64,000 bases of DNA from Halobacterium sp. R2-5 (lineage in GTDB: Archaea > Halobacteriota > Halobacteria > Halobacteriales > Halobacteriaceae), in the NCBI RefSeq assembly GCF_011734195.1, contig NZ_JAANTH010000001.1, positions 620,001 through 684,000 of the forward strand, in the 5' to 3' direction. Numbering within the stretch: position 1 is the first letter of the stretch; the number at the start of each line of letters is the position of its first letter. Below, in pieces: positions 50,624-58,644 of the stretch. Under the pieces are notes generated by a model, which had not been told where the DNA came from, searched no databases, and saw nothing but the letters and a program-made list of their open reading frames with translations. The translations under genes were made by a program, and so were the position numbers.

Positions 50624-50632
50624 TTATGTACA
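50624..50632 (+). promoter_or_regulatory. trpC promoter with TGTACA box
   Basis: TTATGTACA combines a TATA-like element about 29 bases upstream of the trpC ATG with TGTACA (50627-50632), the TRP-box sequence bound by TrpY in Methanothermobacter. A near-inverted ATGTAC/GTGCAT pair surrounds it. Confidence 0.45.
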
Positions 50633-50655
50633 GACTAGTGCATTGATGGACAACA

Positions 50656-51411
50656 ATGAACGAGAGTGACGGGCTCGCGCCGGCGGTGCAGTCCATCCTC
50701 GACGCGGCCCGCGAGCGAGCGCCGGACGGCGAGCGGGTGTCGGTCAGCCCGCGGTCGCTGCCGGACGCGCTCGCGGCCGCCGAGGCGGACGGGCGCGTGC
50801 CCACGATCGCGGAAGTGAAACCGACCAGTCCCACCACGGACGGCGAGCGCGAGGACGACCCGGTCGCGCTCGCCGAGCAGATGGTCGCGGGCGGCGCGGC
50901 CGCGCTCTCCGTGCTCACGGAGCCCGAGCACTTCGGCGGCAGCCCCGAGAACCTGCGCGCGATTCGGGACGCCGTCGACGTGCCCGTGCTCCGGAAGGAC
51001 TTCCTCCTACGAGAGGCGCAACTGGACGCCGTCGAGGCCGACGTCGTCCTGCTCATCGCGCGCTTCCTCGGCGACGACCTCGAACCGATGCTCGACGCGG
51101 CCCGCGAGCGCGGCTTCCAGGCGCTCGTGGAGGTCCACGACCGCGCGGAACTCGCGAAGGCGGTCGAGGCGGGCGCGGACATCGTCGGCGTGAACAACCG
51201 CGACCTCGCGAAACTGGAGGTCGACCTCTCGACGTTCGAGGCAGTGGCTCCCCACGTCCCGGCGGACGTGACGCTGCTCGCGGAGAGCGGCGTGAGCACG
51301 CCCGCGGACGCCCGCCGGATGCGCGAGGCGGGCGCGGACGGCCTGCTGGTCGGAAGCGCCATCATGGACGGGGACGTGACCGAGAACACACGGACACTGG
51401 TGAACGCATGA
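50656..51411 (+). CDS. trpC: Indole-3-glycerol-phosphate synthase
   Basis: A 251-residue TIM barrel that converts CdRP to indole-3-glycerol phosphate in tryptophan synthesis. [14 protein letters not shown] near 50 holds the catalytic lysine region, [10 protein letters not shown] near 110 the second lysine, [14 protein letters not shown] near 176 and [13 protein letters not shown] near 208 the phosphate-binding end. First gene of trpCBA: its stop overlaps trpB by four bases. trpD, trpE and trpF are not in the window. Confidence 0.94.
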   Translation: MNESDGLAPAVQSILDAARERAPDGERVSVSPRSLPDALAAAEADGRVPTIAEVKPTSPTTDGEREDDPVALAEQMVAGGAAALSVLTEPEHFGGSPENLRAIRDAVDVPVLRKDFLLREAQLDAVEADVVLLIARFLGDDLEPMLDAARERGFQALVEVHDRAELAKAVEAGADIVGVNNRDLAKLEVDLSTFEAVAPHVPADVTLLAESGVSTPADARRMREAGADGLLVGSAIMDGDVTENTRTLVNA

Positions 51412-52712
51412 GTGGAAACCGAGAGCGGACGACGGGCGCACAGGAGACGCGGGCCGGGAAGTTCGGGGCGTACGGCGGCCAGTACGTCCCCGAGGTCCTG
51501 ATGCCGGCGGTCGAGGAACTCGCGGACGCCTACGAGCGATACGTCCTCGACAACGAGGACGGGTTCGTGGACGACTTCCGGTCGCGCATCGAGGAGTTCG
51601 GCGGGCGGCCGACGCCGCTGAGCCACGCGGAGAACCTCTCGGAGCGCTACGGGTTCGACGTCTACCTCAAGCGCGAGGACCTCCTGCACGGCGGCGCGCA
51701 CAAGCTCAACAACGCGCTCGGGCAGGTGCTGCTCGCGAAGTACATGGGCAAGGAGCGCATCGTCGCCGAGACCGGCGCGGGCCAGCACGGCACCGCGACG
51801 GCGATGGCCTGTGCGTACCTCGACATGCCCTGCGAGATCTACATGGGTCGCACGGACGTGAACCGCCAGCGCCCGAACGTCTTCCGGATGCGCATCCACG
51901 ACGCCGAAGTCAACCCCGTCGACGTCGGCGCGGGCACCCTCAAGGAGGCCATCAACGAGACGATGCGCGACTGGGCGACGAACGTCGAGGACACCCACTA
52001 CGTCATCGGTTCCGTTGTGGGGCCCCACCCGTTCCCGGCGATGGTCCGGGACTTCCAGTCGGTCATCAGCGAGGAGCTCCGCGAGCAGTCCCGCGAGCGG
52101 CTCGGCCGGCTCCCGGAGGCCGTGCTGGCGTGCGCGGGCGGCGGGTCGAACACGATGGGCGCGTTCTCGGCGTTCGCGGGGAGCGCCGAACTTCCGGGTG
52201 CGCCCGAGGGCACCCACGAGCCCGCGCCGGACGTCGACCTCGTCGCCGTCGAAGCGGGCGGCTCCAGTCTCGGCGTGGACGCCGAGGAGGGGTACGCGCC
52301 GAACTCCGCGAGCCTCTCGACGGGGACGGAGGGCGTGCTCCACGGCGCGCGCACGAAGCTCCTCCAGACCGAGGAGGGCCAGATCGTGGAGTCGCACTCT
52401 GTGAGCGCGGGCCTCGACTACGCGGGCGTCGGCCCGGAGCTCGCCGCGCTCGTCGACGAGGGCCGCGTGACGCCTGTGAACGTCGACGACGACGCCGCGC
52501 TCGAAGCGTTCCACCGGCTCTCCCGCGAGGAGGGTATCATCCCCGCACTGGAGTCCAGCCACGCCGTCGCCTACCTCGAGGAGTACGACGGCGACGGCCC
52601 CGTGGTCGTGAACGTCTCCGGACGCGGCGACAAGGACCTCGACACGGTCATCGAGGAGTCCGCCGCGCGCGACATCGACGGCGCGCCCACGATGGAGGTG
52701 TTCGAGGAGTGA
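51408..52712 (+). CDS. trpB: Tryptophan synthase beta subunit
   Basis: A 434-residue PLP enzyme that condenses indole with serine. [20 protein letters not shown] begins the fold, [15 protein letters not shown] near 93 carries the PLP lysine, [15 protein letters not shown] near 120 the catalytic-glutamate loop and [15 protein letters not shown] near 242 the phosphate-binding glycine loop. It is the TrpB1 type that pairs with TrpA, encoded next with a four-base overlap. The final residues carry a short acidic extension. Confidence 0.95.
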   Translation: MSGNRERTTGAQETRAGKFGAYGGQYVPEVLMPAVEELADAYERYVLDNEDGFVDDFRSRIEEFGGRPTPLSHAENLSERYGFDVYLKREDLLHGGAHKLNNALGQVLLAKYMGKERIVAETGAGQHGTATAMACAYLDMPCEIYMGRTDVNRQRPNVFRMRIHDAEVNPVDVGAGTLKEAINETMRDWATNVEDTHYVIGSVVGPHPFPAMVRDFQSVISEELREQSRERLGRLPEAVLACAGGGSNTMGAFSAFAGSAELPGAPEGTHEPAPDVDLVAVEAGGSSLGVDAEEGYAPNSASLSTGTEGVLHGARTKLLQTEEGQIVESHSVSAGLDYAGVGPELAALVDEGRVTPVNVDDDAALEAFHRLSREEGIIPALESSHAVAYLEEYDGDGPVVVNVSGRGDKDLDTVIEESAARDIDGAPTMEVFEE

Positions 52713-53539
52713 CCCGCAGCGAGGTCCGCGCCGCGTTCGAGGACGGCCCCGCGCTCGTCTCGTACGTCGCCGCGGGCGACCCGAGCGCCGAAGCCACGAA
52801 GGAGTACGTCGAAGCGCTCGTCGAGGGCGGCAGCGACGTTATCGAACTCGGCCTGCCGTTCTCGGAGCCGGTCGCCGAGGGCACCACGATTCAGAACGCC
52901 ATCAAGCGCGCGCTCGACGCCGGGATGACGCCGGACGCCTACCTCGACCTCGTCCGGGAGTTGGACGCCGAGGTGCCCGTCGTCTGTATGACGTACTACA
53001 ACCTCATCTACCAGTACGGCAGCGAGCCCGGCCCCGAGGAGTTCGTCGAGGCCGCCGCGGAGGCGGGCATCTCCGGGTTCGTCGTGCCGGACCTCCCCGT
53101 CGACGAGTCCGGGCCGATGTACGAGGCGTGCCGCGAGCACGGCCTCGACCTGGTATTCATCGTGGCGCCGACGACGACCCCCGAGCGCCTCGAACGCATG
53201 CTCGACCGCACGACCGGGTTCGTCTACGTACAGGGACGGCTCGGCACGACGGGCGCCCGCGACGAGGTCAGCGACGATACGCCGGAAGCGCTCGAACGCC
53301 TCCGCGACGCGGACGTCCCGAAGGCCGTCGGCTTCGGCATCTCCTCGGGCGAGCAGGCCCGGGAGGTCGTCGCGAGCGGCGCCGACGGCGTCATCGTCGG
53401 CAGCGCGTACGTCGACATCATCGCCGACGGCGTCGAGAACGACCAGCCCACTGGGGCGGTCGCCGACGACCTCGAAGCGCTCGCCGCGGAGCTGAAGGCG
53501 GGGGCGCGGAAGGGACTGCCCGAACCGGAACGCAAATAG
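52709..53539 (+). CDS. trpA: Tryptophan synthase alpha subunit
   Basis: A 276-residue TIM barrel that releases indole from indole-3-glycerol phosphate and passes it to Trp[17 protein letters not shown] starts it; [17 protein letters not shown] near 46-62 holds catalytic Glu (ELGLP) and the second acid, which is Glu here where enteric TrpA has Asp60 (ADGPTIQ). [10 protein letters not shown] near 182 and [12 protein letters not shown] near 210 bind the phosphate. GTG start overlaps the trpB stop. The shikimate gene follows after 24 bases. Confidence 0.94.
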   Translation: MTRSEVRAAFEDGPALVSYVAAGDPSAEATKEYVEALVEGGSDVIELGLPFSEPVAEGTTIQNAIKRALDAGMTPDAYLDLVRELDAEVPVVCMTYYNLIYQYGSEPGPEEFVEAAAEAGISGFVVPDLPVDESGPMYEACREHGLDLVFIVAPTTTPERLERMLDRTTGFVYVQGRLGTTGARDEVSDDTPEALERLRDADVPKAVGFGISSGEQAREVVASGADGVIVGSAYVDIIADGVENDQPTGAVADDLEALAAELKAGARKGLPEPERK

Positions 53540-53563
53540 CCGACCGCTTGCTACTCACTACCA

Positions 53564-54358
53564 ATGGCATCTGGGAAGTCAGCGCGACTCGACCGAATCA
53601 GCCGGGATGGGAAGTTCGTCACCATCCCCATGGACCACGGAATCACACTCGGCGCCGTCGACGGGCTCGTCGACATCGAGTCCACCATCGACGCCGTCAC
53701 CAGCAACGGCGCGGACGCCGTGCTCACGCAGAAGGGCATCGCGCCGCGCGTCCACGAGCACAAGAACGACGCCGGCTACGTCGTCCACCTCAACGCCTCC
53801 ACGTCTATCGGCCCGGACTCCAACGACAAGCGGCTGACGGGCACCGTCGAGGAGGCCGTACGTGCGGGCGCCGACGCCGTCTCCTTCCACATCAACGTCG
53901 GCAGCGACCACGAGCCCGACCAGATCACGCAGCTCGCGGAGGTCGCAGACGACGCCCAGCACCTCGGGATGCCCGTGCTCGCGATGGCGTACGCGCGCGG
54001 CCCGGGCGTCGACGAGCACGACGCCGAGAGCCTCGGGCACGCGGTACGGCTCGCCGAGGAGCTCGGCGCGGACGTCGTGAAGACCGCCTACTCGGGGAGC
54101 CGCGAGAGCTTCGAGCGCGTCACCGAGTCCACCAGCAAGCCCGTCATCATCGCGGGCGGCAGCCCCGCCGGTGACCGCCAGACCCTCCAGGACGTCCGCG
54201 ACGCGATGGACGCGGGCGCGGCCGGCGTCTCCACCGGCCGCACCGTCTTCCAGCACGACGACCCCGGCGCGATGGCGTCCGCCATCGCCGCCGTCGTCCA
54301 CGACGACGCCGAACCCGACGAGGCGCTCCGCAGCGCTGGCCTCCCGATCGAAGCCTGA
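53564..54358 (+). CDS. 2-amino-3,7-dideoxy-D-threo-hept-6-ulosonate synthase (ADH synthase)
   Basis: A 264-residue class I aldolase-type enzyme of the archaeal shikimate entry: it makes ADH from aspartate semialdehyde and a 6-deoxy-5-ketofructose phosphate, replacing DAHP synthase. IPMDHGITLGAVDGL near 21, VSFHINVGSDHEPDQI near 107, ADVVKTAYSGSRESF near 171 (Schiff-base lysine) and IIAGGSP near 195 are seen. It lies directly after trpA. The next step, DHQ synthase II, is encoded 475 bases on. Confidence 0.88.
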   Translation: MASGKSARLDRISRDGKFVTIPMDHGITLGAVDGLVDIESTIDAVTSNGADAVLTQKGIAPRVHEHKNDAGYVVHLNASTSIGPDSNDKRLTGTVEEAVRAGADAVSFHINVGSDHEPDQITQLAEVADDAQHLGMPVLAMAYARGPGVDEHDAESLGHAVRLAEELGADVVKTAYSGSRESFERVTESTSKPVIIAGGSPAGDRQTLQDVRDAMDAGAAGVSTGRTVFQHDDPGAMASAIAAVVHDDAEPDEALRSAGLPIEA

Positions 54359-54421
54359 CGCCGCCGCTGGTCGCTCGTTCTCGGCAGGTTCGACGCGTCG
54401 CGGTCCGCTTCTGCTCTCGTT

Positions 54422-54721
54422 TCAGACGTCCTCGTACGCGAGCTCCCACGCCGCCGGGAGGTCGCCGAGGGCAGCCCGGAAGTCGGCGGTCGCTAGCCCG
54501 TAGAACTTCTCGCGGCCGACCGCCGTCCGCACGCGAACGACGACCGTGTGCTCGGTCGCCTCGAAGGCCGTCAGGGAGCCGCCGTCGGCGCGTTCGAGTC
54601 GCGCGCACTCGCGCTTCCGCTCGACGAGCTCGCTCCCGAGGTCCCAGCTCAGGCACTCGGCGGCGTCCAGCCCGAACGGGACGCGGTCGCCCATGATGCG
54701 CTGCTGGCCACTCGTTGCCAT
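54422..54721 (-). CDS. Conserved small haloarchaeal protein
   Basis: A 99-residue soluble protein that I do not recognise. The sequence alternates hydrophobic and charged residues in a beta pattern (AFEATEHTVVVRVRTAVG, then EKFYGLATADFRAALG), with one cysteine pair at CLSWD and ECARL. Codon usage is coding-like and a minus-strand TTTATG lies about 28 bases before the ATG at 54721, fitting a leaderless gene. It separates the two shikimate genes but runs against them, so it is not part of that operon. Confidence 0.65.
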   Translation of the reverse strand: MATSGQQRIMGDRVPFGLDAAECLSWDLGSELVERKRECARLERADGGSLTAFEATEHTVVVRVRTAVGREKFYGLATADFRAALGDLPAAWELAYEDV

Positions 54722-54745
54722 ACCACGACCACTGTGGTTCACAAG

Positions 54746-54751
54746 CATAAA
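54746..54751 (-). promoter_or_regulatory. TATA element for the 54721 gene
   Basis: Minus-strand TTTATG is centred about 28 bases upstream of the ATG at 54721. Confidence 0.5.
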
Positions 54752-54833
54752 TCGTGTCCTTTCGGCAGTCGGGTCGCCAGCAAGTACGGGAGGCTCCGGT
54801 ACGTTCAAGGCCGCACCACGCCACCATCCGCCA

Positions 54834-56000
54834 ATGACACGGTCCGTCTGGCTGAAGGCCGACGACGCAGTCGGTGACTGGGAGACGCGGAAGCGACGCA
54901 TCACCGCCGGCTTGGAGGCCGGCGTCGACTGGGTGCTCGTCGACGACGAGGACGTCGCGCGCGTCCGCGAACTCGGCTCCGTGAACGTCGCGGCGTTCAG
55001 CACCGACGACAGCGACGTCATCGAGGAAGCCGACGGCGAGGACGCCGCCGAACCGGACGCGTACGTCGTCGGGAAGGACGGCGAGGGCGACGGGACGGTC
55101 GACCTCCCCGAGGACTTCTCGGGGAGCGCGGACCTCTCCGCGATTCGCCGCGGGAACGCCGACGCCGCCTACGTTCACATCCTCGACGAGCGCTACGAGG
55201 CGTTCGCCGAGGAGGCCGCGCAGGACGCCGAGCACACGGTCGTCGTCGGCGAGGACTGGACCATCATCCCGCTGGAGAACCTCATCGCGCGCATCGGCGA
55301 GGAGACCACGCTCGTCGCGGGCGTCGAGTCCTCGAAGGAGGCCGAGACGGCCTTCGAGACGCTGGACATCGGCGCCGACGCGGTCCTGCTGGACAGCGAC
55401 GACCCCGACGAGATCCGCCGCACGGTCGAGGCCCGGGACGCCGCCGAGCGCGAGCGCCTGGACCTCTCGTGGGCGACTGTCACCGGCGTCGAGGAGGCCG
55501 GGAGCGCCGACCGCGTCTGCGTCGACACCGGGAGCCTGATGGACGACGACGAGGGGATGCTCGTCGGCTCGATGAGCCGCGGGCTGTTCTTCGTGCACGC
55601 CGAGACCGCCGAGTCGCCGTACGTCGCCTCGCGGCCGTTCCGCGTGAACGCGGGCGCGGTCCACGCGTACGTCCGCACGCCCGACGGCGGCACGAAGTAC
55701 CTCGCGGAGGTCTCCAGCGGCGACGAGGTGCAGGTCCTCGACACCGACGGCCACACGCGGACCGCCGTCGTCGGCCGCGCGAAGATCGAGAAGCGTCCGA
55801 TGTTCCGCGTGGAGGTCGAGACCGAGGACGGAGACCGCATCGAGACACTGCTCCAGAACGCCGAGACGATCAAGGTCTCCACGCGCGACGGCCGCACCGC
55901 CGTCACCGACCTCGAAGCCGGCGACGACGTGCTCGTCTACCTCGAGGAGGGCGGCCGCCACTTCGGCGAGTCCATCGAGGAGCGAATCATCGAGAAGTAG
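54834..56000 (+). CDS. 3-dehydroquinate synthase II
   Basis: A 388-residue enzyme of the archaeal MJ1249 type that oxidises and cyclises ADH to 3-dehydroquinate with NAD; unrelated in fold to bacterial AroB. VWLKADDAVGDWETRKRRIT begins it; EDWTIIPLENLIARIGEETT near 137, CVDTGSLMDDDEGMLVGSMS near 223 and RPFRVNAGAVHAYVRTPDG near 262 are strongly conserved in the family. Length is that of haloarchaeal members with a longer acidic region (68-105). It follows ADH synthase in the pathway. Confidence 0.9.
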   Translation: MTRSVWLKADDAVGDWETRKRRITAGLEAGVDWVLVDDEDVARVRELGSVNVAAFSTDDSDVIEEADGEDAAEPDAYVVGKDGEGDGTVDLPEDFSGSADLSAIRRGNADAAYVHILDERYEAFAEEAAQDAEHTVVVGEDWTIIPLENLIARIGEETTLVAGVESSKEAETAFETLDIGADAVLLDSDDPDEIRRTVEARDAAERERLDLSWATVTGVEEAGSADRVCVDTGSLMDDDEGMLVGSMSRGLFFVHAETAESPYVASRPFRVNAGAVHAYVRTPDGGTKYLAEVSSGDEVQVLDTDGHTRTAVVGRAKIEKRPMFRVEVETEDGDRIETLLQNAETIKVSTRDGRTAVTDLEAGDDVLVYLEEGGRHFGESIEERIIEK

Positions 56001-56006
56001 CGCCGC

Positions 56007-56459
56007 TCACGCGTCGTCGGTCTGCCGGTCGAGGCGCGCCGTGCACCACGGACAGAAGTCGAGGTCGCTGTCGAGTTCCTTCCCGCACTCCGGGCACGTC
56101 CCGGCGTCGCCGGCTTTTCGCACGTTCCCGACGTCGGCGTCGCCCGGCGTGGGAACGCGTTCCGTGATCGCGGCGGACTCGCGGGCCGCCACGAGGTACG
56201 CGTCGACCATGTTCAGCACGCGCACGGCCAGCAGGCTGAGCGTCACGTTCAGCCCGAAGCTCTCGCTGGCCTCCATCAGGCCCCCGAGCCCGTCCGTCTG
56301 GAACGCCTGGTACGCCGCTTCGGGGACGACGAGCGCGGCCGTCACGAGCGCGAGCACGAACCACGCGACCGCCCGCAGCCAGCGTCGCAGGTAGACGTGA
56401 CCGAGACCGGGGTAGACGAAACCGAGTACCGCCGCGATGATGCCGCGTCGATTGACCAC
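56007..56459 (-). CDS. Membrane protein with C-terminal zinc ribbon (DUF7575-like)
   Basis: A 150-residue protein. The first 85 residues hold two or three membrane helices (AAVLGFVYPGLGHVYLRRW, then AWFVLALVTAALVVP and NVTLSLLAVRVLNMVDAYLV); the last 30 form a zinc ribbon (CPECG near 121 and CPWC near 135). I recall DUF7575-like proteins of this layout; function unknown. The GTG at 56459 is used because a minus TTTAG lies about 32 bases upstream; an ATG at 56498 is the longer option. Confidence 0.72.
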   Translation of the reverse strand: MVNRRGIIAAVLGFVYPGLGHVYLRRWLRAVAWFVLALVTAALVVPEAAYQAFQTDGLGGLMEASESFGLNVTLSLLAVRVLNMVDAYLVAARESAAITERVPTPGDADVGNVRKAGDAGTCPECGKELDSDLDFCPWCTARLDRQTDDA

Positions 56460-56488
56460 AGTTACTTCGACACGAGGGCCCCGCGCTC

Positions 56489-56493
56489 CTAAA
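56489..56493 (-). promoter_or_regulatory. TATA element for the zinc-ribbon membrane protein
   Basis: Minus-strand TTTAG lies about 32 bases before GTG 56459 and directly beside the alternative ATG at 56498, which it argues against. Confidence 0.4.
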
Positions 56494-56526
56494 CCCACCG
56501 AACGCGGACGCGGCCCCGAACACCGG

Positions 56527-57201
56527 CTACTGGAGGTTCTCGACGAGCGTGCGCAGAGTCGCGGCGTCGTACTGTCCCGGCGCGGTCGCGTTCCCGGGGT
56601 CGACGGGCGCGTACCCGATGCGAGAGCCGTACAGCGGCGCGACGGCGCGCGTGTGTTGGCCCGCTTTCCCCATCGCCATCGTCGCGACGGGGGCGTCTAC
56701 GGCGCTGAACTCGTGGGTGACGCGCAGCAGGTCGAGGGCGTCCCCGCGGTCCTCGGCGGTGACTGCGAGCTTCCCGACGTCCCCCAGCGAGCACGCCTCC
56801 CCGAGGGACTCCGCCATCGCCGCCATCTCGGGCGTCCCCTCGAAGTCGTGGACGGAGACGATGGTCGCGGTGTCCTGCGAGCGCGCGGCCGCCAGCGCCT
56901 CCGCGCCGTCGCCGCCCTCGCCGGTCAGCGCCGCGAGCTCGACGTCGATGGCGTCCACGCCGTCGGTCCGGGCGGCCTCCGCGAGCGCGTCGATGCGGCC
57001 GTCGTCGCCGGCCTCACCGCCCTCCCACTCCGCGCGGTTCGTCGCGATGAGCGGTAGGTCGCCGTCGTAGTCGTCGAGCGCGGGCAGCGGGTCGTCCGCG
57101 AGGTCCATGCGGAACTCGACGGCGTCGGCGTGCTCGCGGGCGGCGGGCTCGTCGGCGAGGTCCGAGACCGGCGCCGCGAGCACGAACTCCTCGAAGTCCA
57201 T
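56527..57201 (-). CDS. aroD: 3-dehydroquinate dehydratase, type I
   Basis: A 224-residue TIM barrel that dehydrates 3-dehydroquinate to 3-dehydroshikimate through a Schiff base. [20 protein letters not shown] near 27 binds substrate, the histidine is in [10 protein letters not shown] near 117 and the catalytic lysine in [14 protein letters not shown] near 140; MGKAGQHTR near 177 closes the site. It continues the pathway started by the ADH synthase and DHQ synthase II genes, though on the opposite strand. The 5' side faces a palindrome-rich gap. Confidence 0.91.
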   Translation of the reverse strand: MDFEEFVLAAPVSDLADEPAAREHADAVEFRMDLADDPLPALDDYDGDLPLIATNRAEWEGGEAGDDGRIDALAEAARTDGVDAIDVELAALTGEGGDGAEALAAARSQDTATIVSVHDFEGTPEMAAMAESLGEACSLGDVGKLAVTAEDRGDALDLLRVTHEFSAVDAPVATMAMGKAGQHTRAVAPLYGSRIGYAPVDPGNATAPGQYDAATLRTLVENLQ

Positions 57202-57307
57202 GGACTGTTCTGCGTGGGCCGTCCGCAATACGGTTTCGGACTACCGGACGAGATTCGCTGTCCGTCTTCAACGAACTCCTTCACGCCGCTGTCTCCTCGA
57301 AAGCCCC

Positions 57308-57395
57308 CGCGTGCTCGCGGTCGCTCGCTGGCATATCCGCTCGCTGCGCTCGCGGATAGCGGCCAGCGAGACGACCACGCGGACGCGAGCACGCG
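57308..57395. repeat. Nested 88-base palindrome
   Basis: Three nested stems: outer CGCGTGCTCGCG (57308-57319) with its complement at 57384-57395; middle CGCTGGC (57326-57332) with GCCAGCG (57362-57368); inner TATCCGC (57334-57340) with GCGGATA (57352-57358). All three are perfect. Confidence 0.75.
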
Positions 57396-57409
57396 GCCCC
57401 TTTCAGTCC
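57394..57409. repeat. Dispersed 16-base repeat, copy 2
   Basis: CGGCCCCTTTCAGTCC differs by one base from 39468-39483. It begins in the last bases of the nested palindrome, as copy 1 begins inside a palindrome. Confidence 0.6.
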
Positions 57410-57442
57410 CGGAAGACGAACGCAGTGAGTCTTCCGTCCCTC

Positions 57443-57461
57443 GCGAACGCTGCGCGTTCGC
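57443..57461. repeat. Perfect hairpin, 8-bp stem, 3-base loop
   Basis: GCGAACGC and GCGTTCGC form a perfect stem around TGC, the same stem and loop size as 7021-7039, 7045-7063 and 49329-49347. Confidence 0.7.
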
Positions 57462-57554
57462 TCAGTCCCACCGCTGCCGGCCGGCTAGATAGCGAAGCTG
57501 TCGGCTGACGGGCGAGAAAACGCGGCAAACTGCGCTGCGGTCGAAGGGGGACGC

Positions 57555-58508
57555 TCAGACCGGAATCGTGTCTTCGGCTTCCAGCAGCTCGTGGTAGCGG
57601 TTCCGGATAGTGACCTCGGAGATGTCCGCGACCTCGGAGACCTTCGCCTGCGTGGTCTTCTCGTTGGTCAGGAGCGCGGCGGCGTACACCGCGGCGGCCG
57701 CAAGTCCCACGGGACTCTTCCCGGAGTGGACGCCCTTGTCCTTCGCGGTCTTCAGGAGCTCGCGGGCGCGGTGGGCCGCCTCGTCGGAGAGCTTCAGGGA
57801 GGACGCGAACCGCGGCACGTAGCTCTCGGGGTCGGCGGGTGCGACCTCGAGGCCGAGCTCGCGGACGACGTAGCGGTACGTGCGCGCGATCTCGGACTTC
57901 TCGACGCGGGAGACGTCCGCGATCTCGTCGAGGCTGCGCGGGACGCCGGCCTGCCGGGCGGCGGCGTACACGCAGGAGGTCGCGACGCCCTCGATGCTAC
58001 GACCCGGCAGCAGGTCGTCTTCGAGCGCGCGGCGGTAGATGACCGAGGCGGTCTCCCGGACGTTGTCCGGCAGGCCGAGCGCGGAGGCCATGCGGTCGAT
58101 CTCGCCGAGCGCCTGCTTGAGGTTGCGCTCCTTGGCGTCGCGCGTGCGGAAGCGCTCGTTCCACTTGCGGAGGCGCTGCATCTTCTGGCGCTGATTGCTG
58201 GACAGCGAGTTGCCGTACGCGTCCTTGTCCCGCCAGTCGATGTTCGTCGACAGCCCCTTGTCGTGCATCGTGTTCGTGGTGGGGGCGCCGACGCGGGATT
58301 TCTCGTCTTTCTCCTTGGAGTCGAACGCGCGCCACTCCGGCCCGCGGTCGATACCTTCCTCCTCGACGACGAGGCCGCAGTCCGCGCAGACGGACTCGCC
58401 GTGCTCTTCGTCCTGAACGACGAGACCGCCGCACTCGGGGCAGCCGTCCGTCGTTTCTTCTTCGTCCGTGCGCTCCTGCTCTCGGGAGCGCATGCGTGCA
58501 TCTGTCAT
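57555..58508 (-). CDS. tfb: Second transcription initiation factor TFB
   Basis: A 317-residue TFIIB homologue. Zinc ribbon C23, C26, C41, C44; linker [16 protein letters not shown] nearly identical to the first TFB; two cyclin repeats ending [20 protein letters not shown]. It diverges from the first TFB mainly in the N-terminal 22 residues, in DPESYVPRFASSLKLS and in the extreme C-terminus. Multiple TFBs in haloarchaea pair with different TBPs to direct promoter sets. The ATG at 58508 has a GGTGA 10-14 bases upstream. Confidence 0.92.
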   Translation of the reverse strand: MTDARMRSREQERTDEEETTDGCPECGGLVVQDEEHGESVCADCGLVVEEEGIDRGPEWRAFDSKEKDEKSRVGAPTTNTMHDKGLSTNIDWRDKDAYGNSLSSNQRQKMQRLRKWNERFRTRDAKERNLKQALGEIDRMASALGLPDNVRETASVIYRRALEDDLLPGRSIEGVATSCVYAAARQAGVPRSLDEIADVSRVEKSEIARTYRYVVRELGLEVAPADPESYVPRFASSLKLSDEAAHRARELLKTAKDKGVHSGKSPVGLAAAAVYAAALLTNEKTTQAKVSEVADISEVTIRNRYHELLEAEDTIPV

Positions 58509-58610
58509 TGGCGCGAAATCACCGGAAAACCCGGATGAGTCGTAGCACATCCGTTGGTGCAAAACACACTTAACCGTTGCGCTATTCCGACGAGGGGAAA
58601 CCGCGACCGC

Positions 58611-58625
58611 GGTGGTTTTTACCAC
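58611..58625 (+). promoter_or_regulatory. TATA element inside an inverted repeat
   Basis: GGTGGTTTTTACCAC places TTTTTA (58616-58621) about 27 bases before the ATG at 58645, flanked by GTGG/CCAC arms that could be an operator. Confidence 0.45.
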
Positions 58626-58644
58626 GGGGGCTGAACCCACGGGC

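Larger units (their letters stand above)
57202..57554. other. Gene-free island between aroD and tfb2
   Basis: A 353-base gap between two minus-strand genes with no plausible gene. It contains an 88-base nested palindrome (57308-57395), the second copy of the dispersed 16-base repeat (57394-57409), a seven-base stem (GGAAGAC/GTCTTCC, 57411-57435), and a perfect eight-base stem with a three-base loop (57443-57461). Confidence 0.65.

Noticed and set aside
57240-57520. tRNA or sRNA gene in the tfb2 island
   Set aside because: No T-loop or anticodon arm; the palindromes explain the structure. A small RNA remains possible but unproven.
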